11,737 nt of DNA from Planctomycetaceae bacterium UBA4732 (GTDB lineage Bacteria; Planctomycetota; Planctomycetia; Gemmatales; Gemmataceae): NCBI GenBank assembly GCA_002404095.1, contig DHJA01000225.1, forward strand, positions 1 through 11,737. The letters run 5' to 3'. The position numbers and the translations under genes were made by a program. Below, piece by piece: positions 1-8,000 of this stretch. Every line of letters starts with the position of its first letter. Positions within the stretch are counted from its first letter, which is position 1. The notes beneath the pieces were generated by a model. The model searched no databases. It saw nothing but the letters and a program-made list of their open reading frames with translations, and was not told where the DNA came from.

Positions 1-135
1 TGGGGCGCACCTCAATGTTCCTGCCGACTTTGACGACGTGCGGGCCTACCCCTCCTCCTCACTTTGTCGCCGTCTGCTAAAATGCCGAGATTCCCTCCTC
101 TAGGTATTTCCGCGGCTTGTTACGTGCATCAACCA
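1..135. other. Window edge, no supported gene
   Basis: This stretch lies downstream of surface gene A. One plus-strand frame is open from the window edge to about 103, but the short peptide resembles nothing I recognise. No strong hairpin or T-tract marks a terminator for gene A here. Confidence 0.4.
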
Positions 136-1227
136 CTACGTCTTGATGTACGTCCCGTCGATGTTCGGGTCGATGGCGGCGGTATTGTTGATGACATCCG
201 CCAGCGTAAAGGCGTCGATATAGACGGTGGCCCCTTTAGCAATGAACAGGCCGCCGCCGTAACCGCCGCCACGCACCGCATTGGATTCCACCGTGTCGCT
301 GGCAAGGGTCACAGTGCCGCCGGCGACGTACAGGCCGCCGCCGTAACCTGATGGCGTCGGGCTGCCGCCTGGGTTGATCGCTAAATTGTTGTTCACGGCG
401 GCGTTCGTAAGAACGACCTGTCCGGCGGCGACGTAAAGGGCGCCGCCGAAGGCATTGCCGCCGACTTGGGGGCCGTACGGTGCATCGGACAGACCGCCGA
501 TGGCCGAATTATCCAAGAAGGTGGTGTTGGTGATGTTGGCGGTGCCACCGGCAACGTACACAGCCCCGCCGAACGCAGCACCGCCGGGATCGCCGCCGCG
601 GGCAACGTTGCCGCCCAGTACCGTGCCGTTTTCCAAGGTCAGCGACCCGTTGGACCAGATGCCCCCGCCGCCGGCCGGTACGCCAAATGCGCCGGAGCCT
701 GAACCGTCCGCCTGGTTTTTATCCACGTGCACGCCGCTCAGGGTCAGGGCGCCTTGGTTATAAATCGCCCCGCCCGCAGCCCCACCCCTCCCCAATTGCG
801 CAAAACCGAATTCCAGGTACAAGTTTTGCAGCGTCAGCGACGCCCCGGCAGCCACGTCGAAAAACCGGAAACCCGGATTGCGCGATGCCGTGCGCTCGAA
901 CCTATCGCCGTTGCCGACGATGGTCAGGTTGTCGTTGGCGGCAATCACCGGCAGGCCGTTATAGCCGTTGGTGCTGTTGTTCACAGCCGTCAAGGTATAG
1001 AAATGAGTTGTCGGGGCCGTCGGGCTGATGGTGTTTGCTCCGCCGGCCTTGTTGGCGGCGTTGATGTCGGCGATGAGGTCCGAGGCGGTGTACGCGGTGT
1101 AGCTTGACAACAATGTGCGGTCTTCGAGACGCTCCAGGACCAGGCGTGCGCCCCGGCGCGCCGGCCGCGGACGCCGGCTGCGGGAGAGCCCCGATTTCCA
1201 AGACGCCAATAAAGAATGGAACCACAT
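136..1227 (-). CDS. Surface protein A: right-handed beta-helix protein with planctomycete LExLExRxLLS leader
   Basis: This is a predicted exported or surface protein of 363 residues. Residues 1-30 are short and arginine-rich, followed by LERLEDRTLLS at 31-41, the motif found near the N-terminus of many planctomycete exported proteins. Next comes a family block (about 45-135) with LIADINAAN and GLPVIAANDNLTI. About six glycine-rich repeats follow (GGAIYNQG, GGGIWSNG, FGGAVYVAGG, FGGALYVAAG, YGGGLYVAGG, YGGGLFIAKG), each followed by a short beta-strand and often an N-rich turn. This pattern matches PMP-type right-handed parallel beta-helices (pectin-lyase-like fold). No catalytic residues are evident, so a structural or adhesive role is inferred. 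The frame stays open to 1380, but the ATG at 1227 is chosen because AAAGGAGA lies seven bases upstream and paralogue B starts at the same residue. The protein ends DPNIDGTYIKT, like B. Confidence 0.82.
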   Translation of the reverse strand: MWFHSLLASWKSGLSRSRRPRPARRGARLVLERLEDRTLLSSYTAYTASDLIADINAANKAGGANTISPTAPTTHFYTLTAVNNSTNGYNGLPVIAANDNLTIVGNGDRFERTASRNPGFRFFDVAAGASLTLQNLYLEFGFAQLGRGGAAGGAIYNQGALTLSGVHVDKNQADGSGSGAFGVPAGGGGIWSNGSLTLENGTVLGGNVARGGDPGGAAFGGAVYVAGGTANITNTTFLDNSAIGGLSDAPYGPQVGGNAFGGALYVAAGQVVLTNAAVNNNLAINPGGSPTPSGYGGGLYVAGGTVTLASDTVESNAVRGGGYGGGLFIAKGATVYIDAFTLADVINNTAAIDPNIDGTYIKT

Positions 1228-1233
1228 AGTCAA

Positions 1234-1241
1234 TCTCCTTT
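1234..1241 (-). promoter_or_regulatory. Shine-Dalgarno site of surface gene A
   Basis: AAAGGAGA sits seven bases before the ATG at 1227. It fixes the start and rules out the longer frame that begins at 1380. The same site at the same distance precedes paralogue B. Confidence 0.75.
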
Positions 1242-1252
1242 CACGAGCCGGT

Positions 1253-1279
1253 CTGCGATAGAATGCCGGTGCAGGTTCC
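1253..1279 (-). promoter_or_regulatory. Candidate ECF-type promoter of surface gene A
   Basis: GGGGAACC on the minus strand (GGAAC at 1279-1275) resembles the -35 box of many ECF sigma factors. A -10 region would fall around CTATCG some sixteen bases downstream. The box is conserved in the leader of paralogue B. Where B reads TTATAT, this copy reads TTCTAT, so the two promoters may differ in strength. The match is short, and the assignment is inference. Confidence 0.25.
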
Positions 1280-1473
1280 CCGGCGCGCGGACTGAGCGCC
1301 AGGGGCCGGCCGCTTTCTTGTTGTCTTGCCTTCACCTGGTTCCAAGCCGAGCGCTTTTGGCAACGGCGCCCATCCGCCAAGCGCCGAACGCCCAGGATCA
1401 GTGGCCGGGCCGGCCGAAGAGACTTTGAAGCACGGAAACGCGTCGTGCCGGCCCGGTCAACTGCAGAGGGGCG

Positions 1474-3326
1474 TCATGGCCCGATGTTGTCGCCGCTCGT
1501 GGAGGCGTCGTTGGCCACGATGAGGTTGAAGAGGTCGGTGAACGCCCCCAGGCTGTAGACGCCGCCCCCGATGCCGTCGCCGTCGCTGCCGCCGTGCTTC
1601 CCCTCCTCACCGCCCTGGGCCAGGTTAAGGAGGATCGCAGAGTTCGTCACCTTCAGGGTCAAGGCGGTGTCGTTGTAGATGCCGCCGCCCAGACCGTTGC
1701 CGCCGTCGCCCCCGTCGCCACCGGCGCCGCCCTGGGCCACGTTGAAGATCAGCGTACTGCTGTCGAGGGTGAGGGAAGAATTGTCGGGACCGGCGCCGAT
1801 CAGTGCGACGACCAAGTCGCCGAAGCCGCCGCCATTCGCGATGGCCCCGCCCGCGCCGGCGCCGCCCGAGGCGCCCGACCCGCCGGCGCCGCCCTTGGCC
1901 TGGTTATCGAGGAAGAGGGCGTGCGAGACCGCGGCGGTCGAGTAAATGCCATTGTAGAAGCCGCCGCCGAACCCGCTGCCGCCCCGGGAACCGGGGGCGC
2001 CGCTGCCGCCGACCGCCTCGTTGCCGACGAACGTCACGTTGGTGACGGTCGTGGTTCCTCCCGCCAGGTTTGTGCCAGCCGCCAGGGCGCCGCCGCCCGC
2101 GGCATCACCGCCAGGACCCATGGCCGAGTTGCCGCCGATGGCCTGGTTGTCCGTGAAGGTGCTGTTGGTGACCGTGAGCGAGCTGAAGAAGTTAACAACG
2201 CCGCCGCCCGTGCCGCTGCCGACCTGGCCGCCGGCGTTGATGAAGTCGATGCCGTCGCTGCTGTTGTCGCCCCCGTCGCCGCCCTTGGCCAGGTTGTCGG
2301 TAAACGTGCTGTTGGTAATCGTAAGCGGGGTAAAATTGAAGATGGCGCCGCCCAGGGCCTCGCCGCCACTCACGTAGAGTAAGTCGTTGGCCCCGTTGGC
2401 GCCGACGGCCTGGTTGCCGGTGAACGTGCTGTTGCTGATGGTCATCAGGCCGGCCGGGCTGCCTGGTGTGGTGTCGGTGGATATCGCGCCGCCCTGGGCA
2501 ATGCGGGCGAAATCCGTATTGCCGTCGAATGTGCAGCTCGTGACGGTCGCGGGCGAGCCGCCGGTGCTGATGGCGCCGCCCTGGCCGATGCCGATCCCCG
2601 TCGCGCTGCCCCTCACCTGGTTGTTCGAGAACGTGCTGTTGTTCACCGTCAGCGAAGGCCCATTTGTGTCGATGGCTCCGCCGTTAGAGGCCACCGTGGT
2701 GGAGTTCAAGGAGGCTCGGTTGTTGATGAACGTGGATTCGGTGACGGTGAGGCTGCCCAGGTTCTCGATGCCGCCGCCGGAGCCGCCGTTGACGCCCCCG
2801 TTGTCGGCCAGGGCATTGTTGCCGGTCATAAGGACGTGGTCGAGGCTCAGGGTAGCGCCCGCCTCGTTGAGGATGCCGCCCCCGTTGCCGCCGACGATTT
2901 GTCCATTGGCGATCGTCACCTGGTCGATGGTCACCGTTGCGTTGTTGCTGATGTCAAAGATCCGGCTGGCGTCGTTGCCGCTGACGGACAGCCGATTCTC
3001 GCCCGGGCCGGCGATGCTCAGGTCGCCGGTGATGCTCAGCTGGCCGCTCGTCAGCGCGATTGTGCCATGCAGTCCGTGAGCGAAGTCGATCACGTCGGCC
3101 CCGGGGTGGGCGTTGGCGCTGAGGACCGCCTGGCGCAGAGAGCCGGGGCCACTGTCGTAGAGGTTCAGGCTGTGAACGTGCTAAGCAGGTTACGGCACTC
3201 CAGTTCCTCCAGCCGCGGGATAAACCGGGCGGGACGCAACCCCTTGCCGCCGCGGCCCGACTTCGACGACCCGTCGAAGTGACGTTTTGCCGCCTTCAAC
3301 CAGCTGAACGCGAAGAAGCGAGACAT
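1474..3326 (-). pseudogene. Surface protein C: beta-helix/PMP-repeat protein, frameshifted after its leader
   Basis: This is a third beta-helix surface protein gene, about 617 residues if one base is restored. It starts at the ATG at 3326. The first 53 codons encode a basic leader ending in LEELECRNLLSTFTA, then hit TGA at 3165-3167. In another frame the sequence continues at once as NLYDSGPGSLRQAVLSANA, the usual continuation of LLSTFT in planctomycete proteins, and stays open to 1474. A single missing base at about 3168-3170 explains this (GCCTGAAC where GCCCTGAAC would read A-L-N). The body has about a dozen GGG[AI]xxx / TFxxN repeats (for example GGAIDTNG with STFSNN), typical of Chlamydia-PMP-like right-handed beta-helices. 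A GTG at 3093 opens a 539-residue frame, but it has no good ribosome site and would lack the leader. The C-terminus, VANDASTSGDNIGP, looks cut short compared with choice-of-anchor proteins. The lesion could be a true frameshift or a base-calling error. Confidence 0.75.
3165..3326 (-). CDS. Leader fragment of surface protein C (53 aa)
   Basis: This is the intact reading frame upstream of the frameshift: MSRFFAFSWLKAAKRHF at the start, a basic Gly/Ser/Lys stretch, then PRLEELECRNLLSTFTA and a stop. The L-E-x-L-E-x-R-x-L-L-S spacing matches the leaders of A and B, though the rest of the leader differs and an unusual Cys precedes the Arg. As it stands it would give only an export leader without cargo. 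The ribosome site is weak (GAGGG about eight bases before the ATG). Confidence 0.6.
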   Translation of the reverse strand: MSRFFAFSWLKAAKRHFDGSSKSGRGGKGLRPARFIPRLEELECRNLLSTFTA

Positions 3327-3355
3327 GGATGGACCCTCAGAGGGGGAGAGAAACG

Positions 3356-3374
3356 CGCCGGGAACATCCCGGCG
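3356..3374. repeat. Perfect 8-bp-arm palindrome in the leader of gene C
   Basis: CGCCGGGA, a 3-base spacer and TCCCGGCG form a perfect inverted repeat that ends 30 bases upstream of the gene C start. It could be an operator or a leader hairpin. It lies in a short stretch with no other recognised feature. Confidence 0.4.
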
Positions 3375-3385
3375 ATCGGTGCTGA

Positions 3386-3589
3386 GCCTGGCGGACGCAG
3401 CTCCGCGCCTGGGTCAAAGCGGAGCGCAATCATCCGTCGATTTTCATCTGGTCGGTCGAAAACGAGATCACTTATATCAACGCCCGCAACCTCGGCTGGC
3501 TGCCGCAGGCAGAGCCCGAGATACAGAAGAGCATCGAGATGGTCATGGCGCTCGACCCGACGCGGCCGGCCATGACCGACGGCGGCGAG
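3386..3589 (+). pseudogene. Relic of a glycoside hydrolase family 2 catalytic-domain gene
   Basis: This stop-free stretch encodes about 68 residues reading AWRTQLRAWVKAERNHPSI, then FIWSVENEITYIN, and ending MVMALDPTRPAMTDGGE. R-[ND]-HPS-[IV]-xxWSxxNE is the classic GH2 TIM-barrel signature, and its final Glu is the general acid/base. The MALDPTRPxxxDGG continuation also fits planctomycete GH2-type proteins. It is cut at both ends: a TGA at 3383-3385 blocks the frame upstream, and the similarity stops where a REP-like sequence begins at 3581. It has no start codon or ribosome site. It lies antisense to both neighbours in the otherwise gene-free interval 3327-3694. An internal ATG can start a frame running to 3772, but that frame soon leaves the hydrolase homology and enters gene B antisense. 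Confidence 0.72.
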
Positions 3590-3601
3590 GCTCACCGGCC
3601 G
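3581..3601. repeat. Half-copy of the GGCTCACCGGCCG palindromic element
   Basis: GGCGGCGAGGCTCACCGGCC plus the next G nearly matches the right half of the hairpin element at 4890-4930. The 13 bases GGCTCACCGGCCG at 3589-3601 are identical to 4919-4931, so the pair brackets surface gene B as direct repeats about 1.33 kb apart. The hydrolase relic ends at this point. Confidence 0.5.
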
Positions 3602-3624
3602 CTTTCTTTTCGTGTGGCCGTTCC

Positions 3625-3659
3625 CGGCTTAGCGCTCGCCGGTGGCGAACGCCAAGCCG
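3625..3659. repeat. Long hairpin (16-bp arms, GGT loop) downstream of surface gene B
   Basis: The arms at 3625-3640 and 3644-3659 pair at 14 of 16 positions, with CGGCTT opposite AAGCCG at the base. It lies 36-70 bases beyond the stop codon of gene B, a fitting place for a transcription terminator. No U-tract follows on either strand, so it may instead be an interspersed REP-like palindrome. Confidence 0.55.
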
Positions 3660-3694
3660 CAAGCGCCGTGGTCCTCCCCCGCGCTTGGCCGCGC

Positions 3695-4804
3695 TCACCG
3701 AAGGATGTACGTCCCATCGATGTTGGGATCGAGGTCGGCGTGGTTGCCTTTGGTGTTTTTGACGGTGAATGAATCGAGGTAGACGGTGGCCCCGGAAGCG
3801 ATGTAGAGGCCGCCGCCCTCCCCCTCGCCTGCGTGGGTTTCTCCGAGCCCGCCGATCTGCGAGGTGCCGAGGGCGCCGCCCTGCGCGGTATTCCTGGACA
3901 CGGTTGAACTAGTCAAGCTGACCGTGCCGCCGCTCACCTCCAGCGCGCCGCCGAACCCGTTGCCGCCGTTACCGGGCGCGGAATAGGCAGCGCCGCCTTG
4001 GCCGCCCTGAGCGACATTGGAAGAAAAGGTATCGTTGGTCAGAGTGGCCGTTCCGCCGGCCACGCAGACACCGCCGCCGAGCCCATCGCCGCCGGCTTCT
4101 CCAAAGTCTCCTCCGAGGCTGCTTCCGGTGCCACCAAGGGCCTGGTTGTTCTGCACCGTGGTGCCTGCCAGCGTCAGGGCGCCCCCCGAGTAGATGCCAC
4201 CGCCAGCGGCCGGCCCGGCCGGGATGACAGTGAACCCAATCACCTGGCCGGTGACACCCTGGGCGATGTTTCCCTGCACGGTGACGCCGTTGAGATCGAG
4301 GGTGCCCTGGTTATAGACGGCCCCGCCCTCCGCCGCTGTGGCCGCGACGAGGCCCGTCGCGCCCCACGCCAGGCCGTTTTGCAGCTTGAGGTTTTGCAAG
4401 GTCAGCGAAGCCCCGGCGGCGACGTCGAACAGGCGGAAGGCGACCGTTCCTGAAGCCGTGCTCCGCTCGATGGTGTCGCCGTTGCCGAGAATGGTCAGGT
4501 TGTCATTCGCGGCAATAACCGGCAGCCCCGTGGCGCCGTCGGCGTAGTTGTTCCCGGCGGTCAGGACGTAAGGGGAATGGGTCTTGGCTGCCAGCATGAT
4601 CGTGTTCGCGCCGCCGGCAGCGTTGGCGGCGTTGATGTCCGCGATGAGGTCCGCGGCGGTAAGCGCGGTGTAGCTTGACAACAATGTGCGGTCTTCGAGA
4701 CGCTCCAGGACCAGGCGTGCGCCCCGGCGCGCCGGCCGCGGTTGCGGACGCCGGCTGCGGGAGAGCCCCGATTTCCATGATGCGAGCAAAGAATGGAACC
4801 ACAT
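3695..4804 (-). CDS. Surface protein B: right-handed beta-helix protein, paralogue of A
   Basis: This is a predicted surface protein of 369 residues. The leader MWFHSLLASWKSGLSRSRR is identical to that of A. LERLEDRTLLS follows at 33-43, then the family block (DLIADINAAN, TGLPVIAANDNLTI, FRLFDVAAGASLTLQNL). Glycine-rich beta-helix repeats follow (GGAVYNQG, GGGIYSGG, GGGVCVAGG, FGGALEVSGG, GGGLYIASG) with interspersed N-x-A-Q-G turns. No catalytic motif is visible. It ends DPNIDGTYILR, as in A. The ATG at 4804 has AAAGGAGA seven bases upstream. It is encoded after the sigma/kinase pair on the same strand but separated by 216 bases with inverted repeats, so it is probably transcribed on its own. 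As in A, no C-terminal membrane anchor or sorting domain is seen. Confidence 0.85.
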   Translation of the reverse strand: MWFHSLLASWKSGLSRSRRPQPRPARRGARLVLERLEDRTLLSSYTALTAADLIADINAANAAGGANTIMLAAKTHSPYVLTAGNNYADGATGLPVIAANDNLTILGNGDTIERSTASGTVAFRLFDVAAGASLTLQNLKLQNGLAWGATGLVAATAAEGGAVYNQGTLDLNGVTVQGNIAQGVTGQVIGFTVIPAGPAAGGGIYSGGALTLAGTTVQNNQALGGTGSSLGGDFGEAGGDGLGGGVCVAGGTATLTNDTFSSNVAQGGQGGAAYSAPGNGGNGFGGALEVSGGTVSLTSSTVSRNTAQGGALGTSQIGGLGETHAGEGEGGGLYIASGATVYLDSFTVKNTKGNHADLDPNIDGTYILR

Positions 4805-4810
4805 AGTCGA

Positions 4811-4818
4811 TCTCCTTT
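4811..4818 (-). promoter_or_regulatory. Shine-Dalgarno site of surface gene B
   Basis: AAAGGAGA lies seven bases before the ATG at 4804, identical in sequence and spacing to the site of gene A. It supports the chosen start. Confidence 0.75.
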
Positions 4819-4829
4819 CACGAGCCGGT

Positions 4830-4856
4830 CTGCGATATAATGCCGGTGCAGGTTCC
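4830..4856 (-). promoter_or_regulatory. Candidate ECF-type promoter of surface gene B
   Basis: GGAAC on the minus strand at 4856-4852 sits within GGGGAACC, followed after some ten to sixteen bases by TTATATCG. This fits an ECF-like -35 with an AT-rich -10 region, about 48 bases upstream of the start codon. The ECF sigma factor encoded at 8632-9216 is a candidate user, but no binding data can be read from sequence. Confidence 0.28.
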
Positions 4857-4889
4857 CCGGCGCGCAGACTGAGCGCCAGGGGCCGGCCG

Positions 4890-4930
4890 GGCCGGTGAGA
4901 CTTCTGCTTGGCGGCAAGGGCTCACCGGCC
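4890..4930. repeat. 41-bp palindromic element, present upstream of B and absent from A
   Basis: GGCCGGTGAG at 4890-4899 and CTCACCGGCC at 4921-4930 are perfect 10-bp inverted arms. A small inner hairpin (CTTG-GCGG-CAAG) lies between them. In the leader of A the flanks are joined directly: AGGGGCCGGCC is followed at once by GCTTTCTT. This marks either a precise insertion in B or a deletion between short GGCCGGCC repeats in A. Confidence 0.55.
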
Positions 4931-4953
4931 GCCTTTCATTTGAGAACCGTTTG

Positions 4954-5022
4954 AACCACAGAGGCACAGAGACACAGAGAAGACAATGGAATCGGGTTGT
5001 TCTGCTTTGTGTCTCTGCGGTT
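4954..5022. repeat. CACAGAG-type imperfect inverted repeat at the kinase 3' end
   Basis: AACCACAGAGGCACAGAG at 4954-4971 is matched at 15 of 18 positions by the reverse complement of 5005-5022. The right arm overlaps the kinase stop codon at 5021-5023. All three differences are G/A changes. In the transcript this would form a long stem just after the kinase gene and could end the sigma/kinase transcript. AACCACAGAGxCACAGAG strings also occur as interspersed repeats in other bacterial genomes. Confidence 0.5.
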
Positions 5023-8000
5023 AGTCTTTCTTCTCTTCCACACCCAGCAGCTCCGCAGCCTCCGCCCGGAAGCGGCAGAGCTCCTCGTTCTTGGGCTGGT
5101 TCTTTTCCATCCACGCAACGGCCAGGTCGTACCACTTGCGGGCCTCTTCCTTGTGGCCCAACTGCCAGTGGGCCATGGCCAGCGGGTACCATTCCATACT
5201 GTCACCGGGAGACCCCAGCGCCTTTACCTCCTCCAGTGCTGCGATGGCGGATTCCCAGTCCCCCGCGCGATACTCGGCATAAGCGAGGGTTTGCCAGTAG
5301 AAGCCGTTCTTCGGTTCCAACTTGACGGCCTTCTTGGCCAGCTCGACAGCCCGCTTCGGGTCGCGGAACTTTGCCTCGGGGCAAGTTGCCAGTGACCAGG
5401 CCAGGTCGTTATGCGCTCCGGCATCGTTCGGGTTCTTCTCAAGAGCTTTCTGGTAGTCGGCGATGTCGACTTGATATGCGTCGATCCCCAGAAGAAGCGC
5501 TTCCGCCTCGCGATAGAGCTGCGCCGCTTCCACCTTCTCCGGCCACACGTAGGCGTTCGGGTTGAGCTGCCGGCCGGCCCGCTCAAGGTATTCGCGTGCT
5601 TTGTCCGTGTGGCCGAGATGGTGATGGGCCATGGCCAGGAAGAGGTGATCCCACGCCCTGGACATGCCCTGATTGAGCGGCTCGATGGCCGACTCATATT
5701 TGCCGGCCCGATAGAGGGCGGCCCCGAGGGCGCGGGCATTCTTGGTGGGGGCCAGCTCGGCCAGGGGCAGGAGCGTCGCCATGTCAGCGAGCGCGTCCGG
5801 CCTCGGCAGACAGGCGGCGAGCACGCGATCCGCCACGTAGGGATCCTTGGTCTTGCCGAAGCGTTTCAGTATGTCGGCGCAGACCCGGCGGTAGCCGTCG
5901 CGGTCGCCCGCGGTCAGGTGCGCCAGGGCCAGGTAATACCAGTGATACGGGTCCTCTGGCCTTAGCTCCGCCGCGCGCTGGTAATCGGCAATCGCCTTGT
6001 CCCATTGCTTCATATCGCCGTAGACCCTGCCCCGGTTGGACCACGAGGGCGCGTACTTGGGATCCACCTCGATGGCCTTGGAGTAATCGGCAAGCGCCTT
6101 GTCCCATTGCCTCAGCTCAACGTAAGTTTCCCCCCGGTTGTTCCACACGACCGCGTACTTGGGACCCAGCTCGATGGCCTTGGAGTGATCGGCAAGTGCC
6201 TTGTCAAATTGTTTTAACCCTTTGTAGGCGTTGCCCCGGTGGGCCCAGAGCGCCCACGCGTGAGGGTTTAGCTCGATGGCCTTGGAGAACTCTGCCATCG
6301 CCTCCTCGACCGCTCCTTTTTCCATCAAAATTTGGGCCATATGAAGCTGAATCCCCCGACGAGGCCAGAGGGCCAACGTGGCCGAATAGAAGCGCAAGGC
6401 GTCGTCGTAGAGGGGCGGCTGGAATTTGGTCCAGCAGAACCAGCCCAGGGTAAAATTGATCGACGCATCATCGGGATACTCATACTGCGCTTTCCGGAGC
6501 AAAGCCACCGCCTTGTCTCGGGCGCCCAGCTCCATCAGGTCACTGCCGAGCAGCCACAGAGTCGCCGGCGGCAGCTGGCGGATCGGCACCGAGTCCGCGA
6601 GCTGCTCCAAGCCCTGGCGATCGCCGCGCAGCAATGCCTCCCGGCAGCGGTTGCGCCAGACGTCGGGGTCGGCTTGGCAGGCAATCGCGACGAGCTTCTT
6701 CCAGCTCGGGAGGCTGTTGAAGCGGCGGCGGCGCAGCGCGGCCCATCCATCCAGCCCCTTGGCCAGCTCCCGGCGAATGCTCCGGCCGGTAATCCGCGCC
6801 GCTGCCTCCGCAAGCTCCAGGGAGTCGGTGTCAATTCCGAATTCCCGGAAAGCCGCGGCAAACTCGGCATCTTGCTGCGGGTCCGAGAAAAACTCCCCCT
6901 CGGAAGAAAGCTCGGCGCGCTGGGGCACCCAGTATGGTCCGTCCGAACCCATGGCGACAACCAAGTCGCTCTTCAGCTCCCGCTTGGGATTCCGGTAAAT
7001 TTCTTCCAGGCGCAGGACCATGGCAACGTCTGCCTCCAGGTCGCCAAGGCGCTGGGGGAAATCCTGGCGGCCGGCGGCGTCCAGCAGCTTGCGGGCGCGC
7101 TCGACGGCGGACAGGGCTTCCGGCCACTTCGCCTTGTTTCCCAGCTCCGCAGCTTCGTCCAAAGCGCGGGTCACTTCCCGATCAATCTCGTCGCGTTGCC
7201 TTGCTTCTTTGCGCTCAATGTCTTTACGTTGTTCTGCTTCCTTCTTCGCGATCTCGTCTTCCCGCACCAGCCGGTCGCGTACCGCCCAGCCAACGGCGCC
7301 CGCTATCCCTGCCAAAGCTAGGAAAACGCAAGCAGCCATAGCCAGGGCTGCTTTTTTCCGCCTGGCGAACTTGCGAAAGCGATACCACGCCGAAGGCGGG
7401 CAGGCCAGAACCGGCTCGTCGTGCAGGTAGCGCTCCACGTCCCGCGCCAGCTCGTTGGCCGTCTCGTAGCGGCGGTTGCGGTCCTTCTCCAGGGTCTTCA
7501 TCACGATCCAGTCCAGCTCGCCGCGGAGAAGCTGGCTGAGCCGCTTCGGATCGCTCTGCCGTTGCGTCGACAGGGTCGCCGCTGCCTGGCCCAGCGTGCT
7601 CAAACGGGTGCTCGGCCTGGCCGGCTCCTCTTCCCGGATGACCCGCCGCATTTCGTCGTAGCCCGCCGCGCGCAGCCGTTCCTTGTCGAACGGTGTTATC
7701 CCCGTTAGCAGCTCATACAGGAGTACGCCCAGCGAGTAGATGTCGCTGCGCGTGTCGATGTCCAGGCCGCTCATCCCCGCCTGCTCGGGACTCATGTACA
7801 GGGGCGTGCCGATCATTTGCGCGAAACCGGTAACCAGCGTCTTGTCGGTCAGCTGCTGCCCCAGCGCCTTGGCGATGCCGAAGTCGATCACCTTCACCAC
7901 CGGCGCCTCGTCGTGCAGCGTCACCATGACGTTCGAGGGCTTGATGTCCCGGTGAATGATGCCCTTGTGGTGGGCGTGCTGCACGGCCTGGCAGACGTGT

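Larger units (their letters stand above)
1041..1312 (-). repeat. Duplicated 5' module, copy A (promoter, RBS, leader, first strands)
   Basis: This segment aligns with 4612-4889 end to end, with about sixteen substitutions and one 6-base indel by hand alignment (roughly 94% identity). It covers about 85 bases upstream of the ATG plus the first 60 or so codons of gene A. The indel adds two residues (an extra Pro-Gln or Arg-Pro step) before the LERLEDRTLLS motif in B. Beyond the module the two genes are clearly paralogous but much more divergent. Confidence 0.85.
4612..4889 (-). repeat. Duplicated 5' module, copy B
   Basis: This is the counterpart of 1041-1312, six bases longer because of one in-frame indel in the arginine-rich leader. 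It covers the promoter region, ribosome site, export leader and first family block of gene B. Confidence 0.85.

Noticed and set aside
2..103. Possible 3' end of a plus-strand gene at the window edge
   Set aside because: Only about 33 codons are visible, and the peptide matches no family I can name.
1228..1380. N-terminal extension of surface gene A up to the ATG at 1380
   Set aside because: A strong AAAGGAGA site and identity with paralogue B place the start at 1227. The upstream part is the duplicated non-coding leader.
1594..2382. 262-codon plus-strand open frame
   Set aside because: It is antisense to the beta-helix repeats of gene C. Its Ala/Val/Gly-rich translation comes from the periodic GC-rich codons on the other strand.
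5994..6299. Direct repeats as a possible CRISPR array
   Set aside because: The 102-bp units are contiguous and coding, and they match the 34-residue TPR consensus. There are no spacers.
6332..7321. 329-codon plus-strand open frame
   Set aside because: It lies wholly antisense to the kinase gene, with no family features and no ribosome site.
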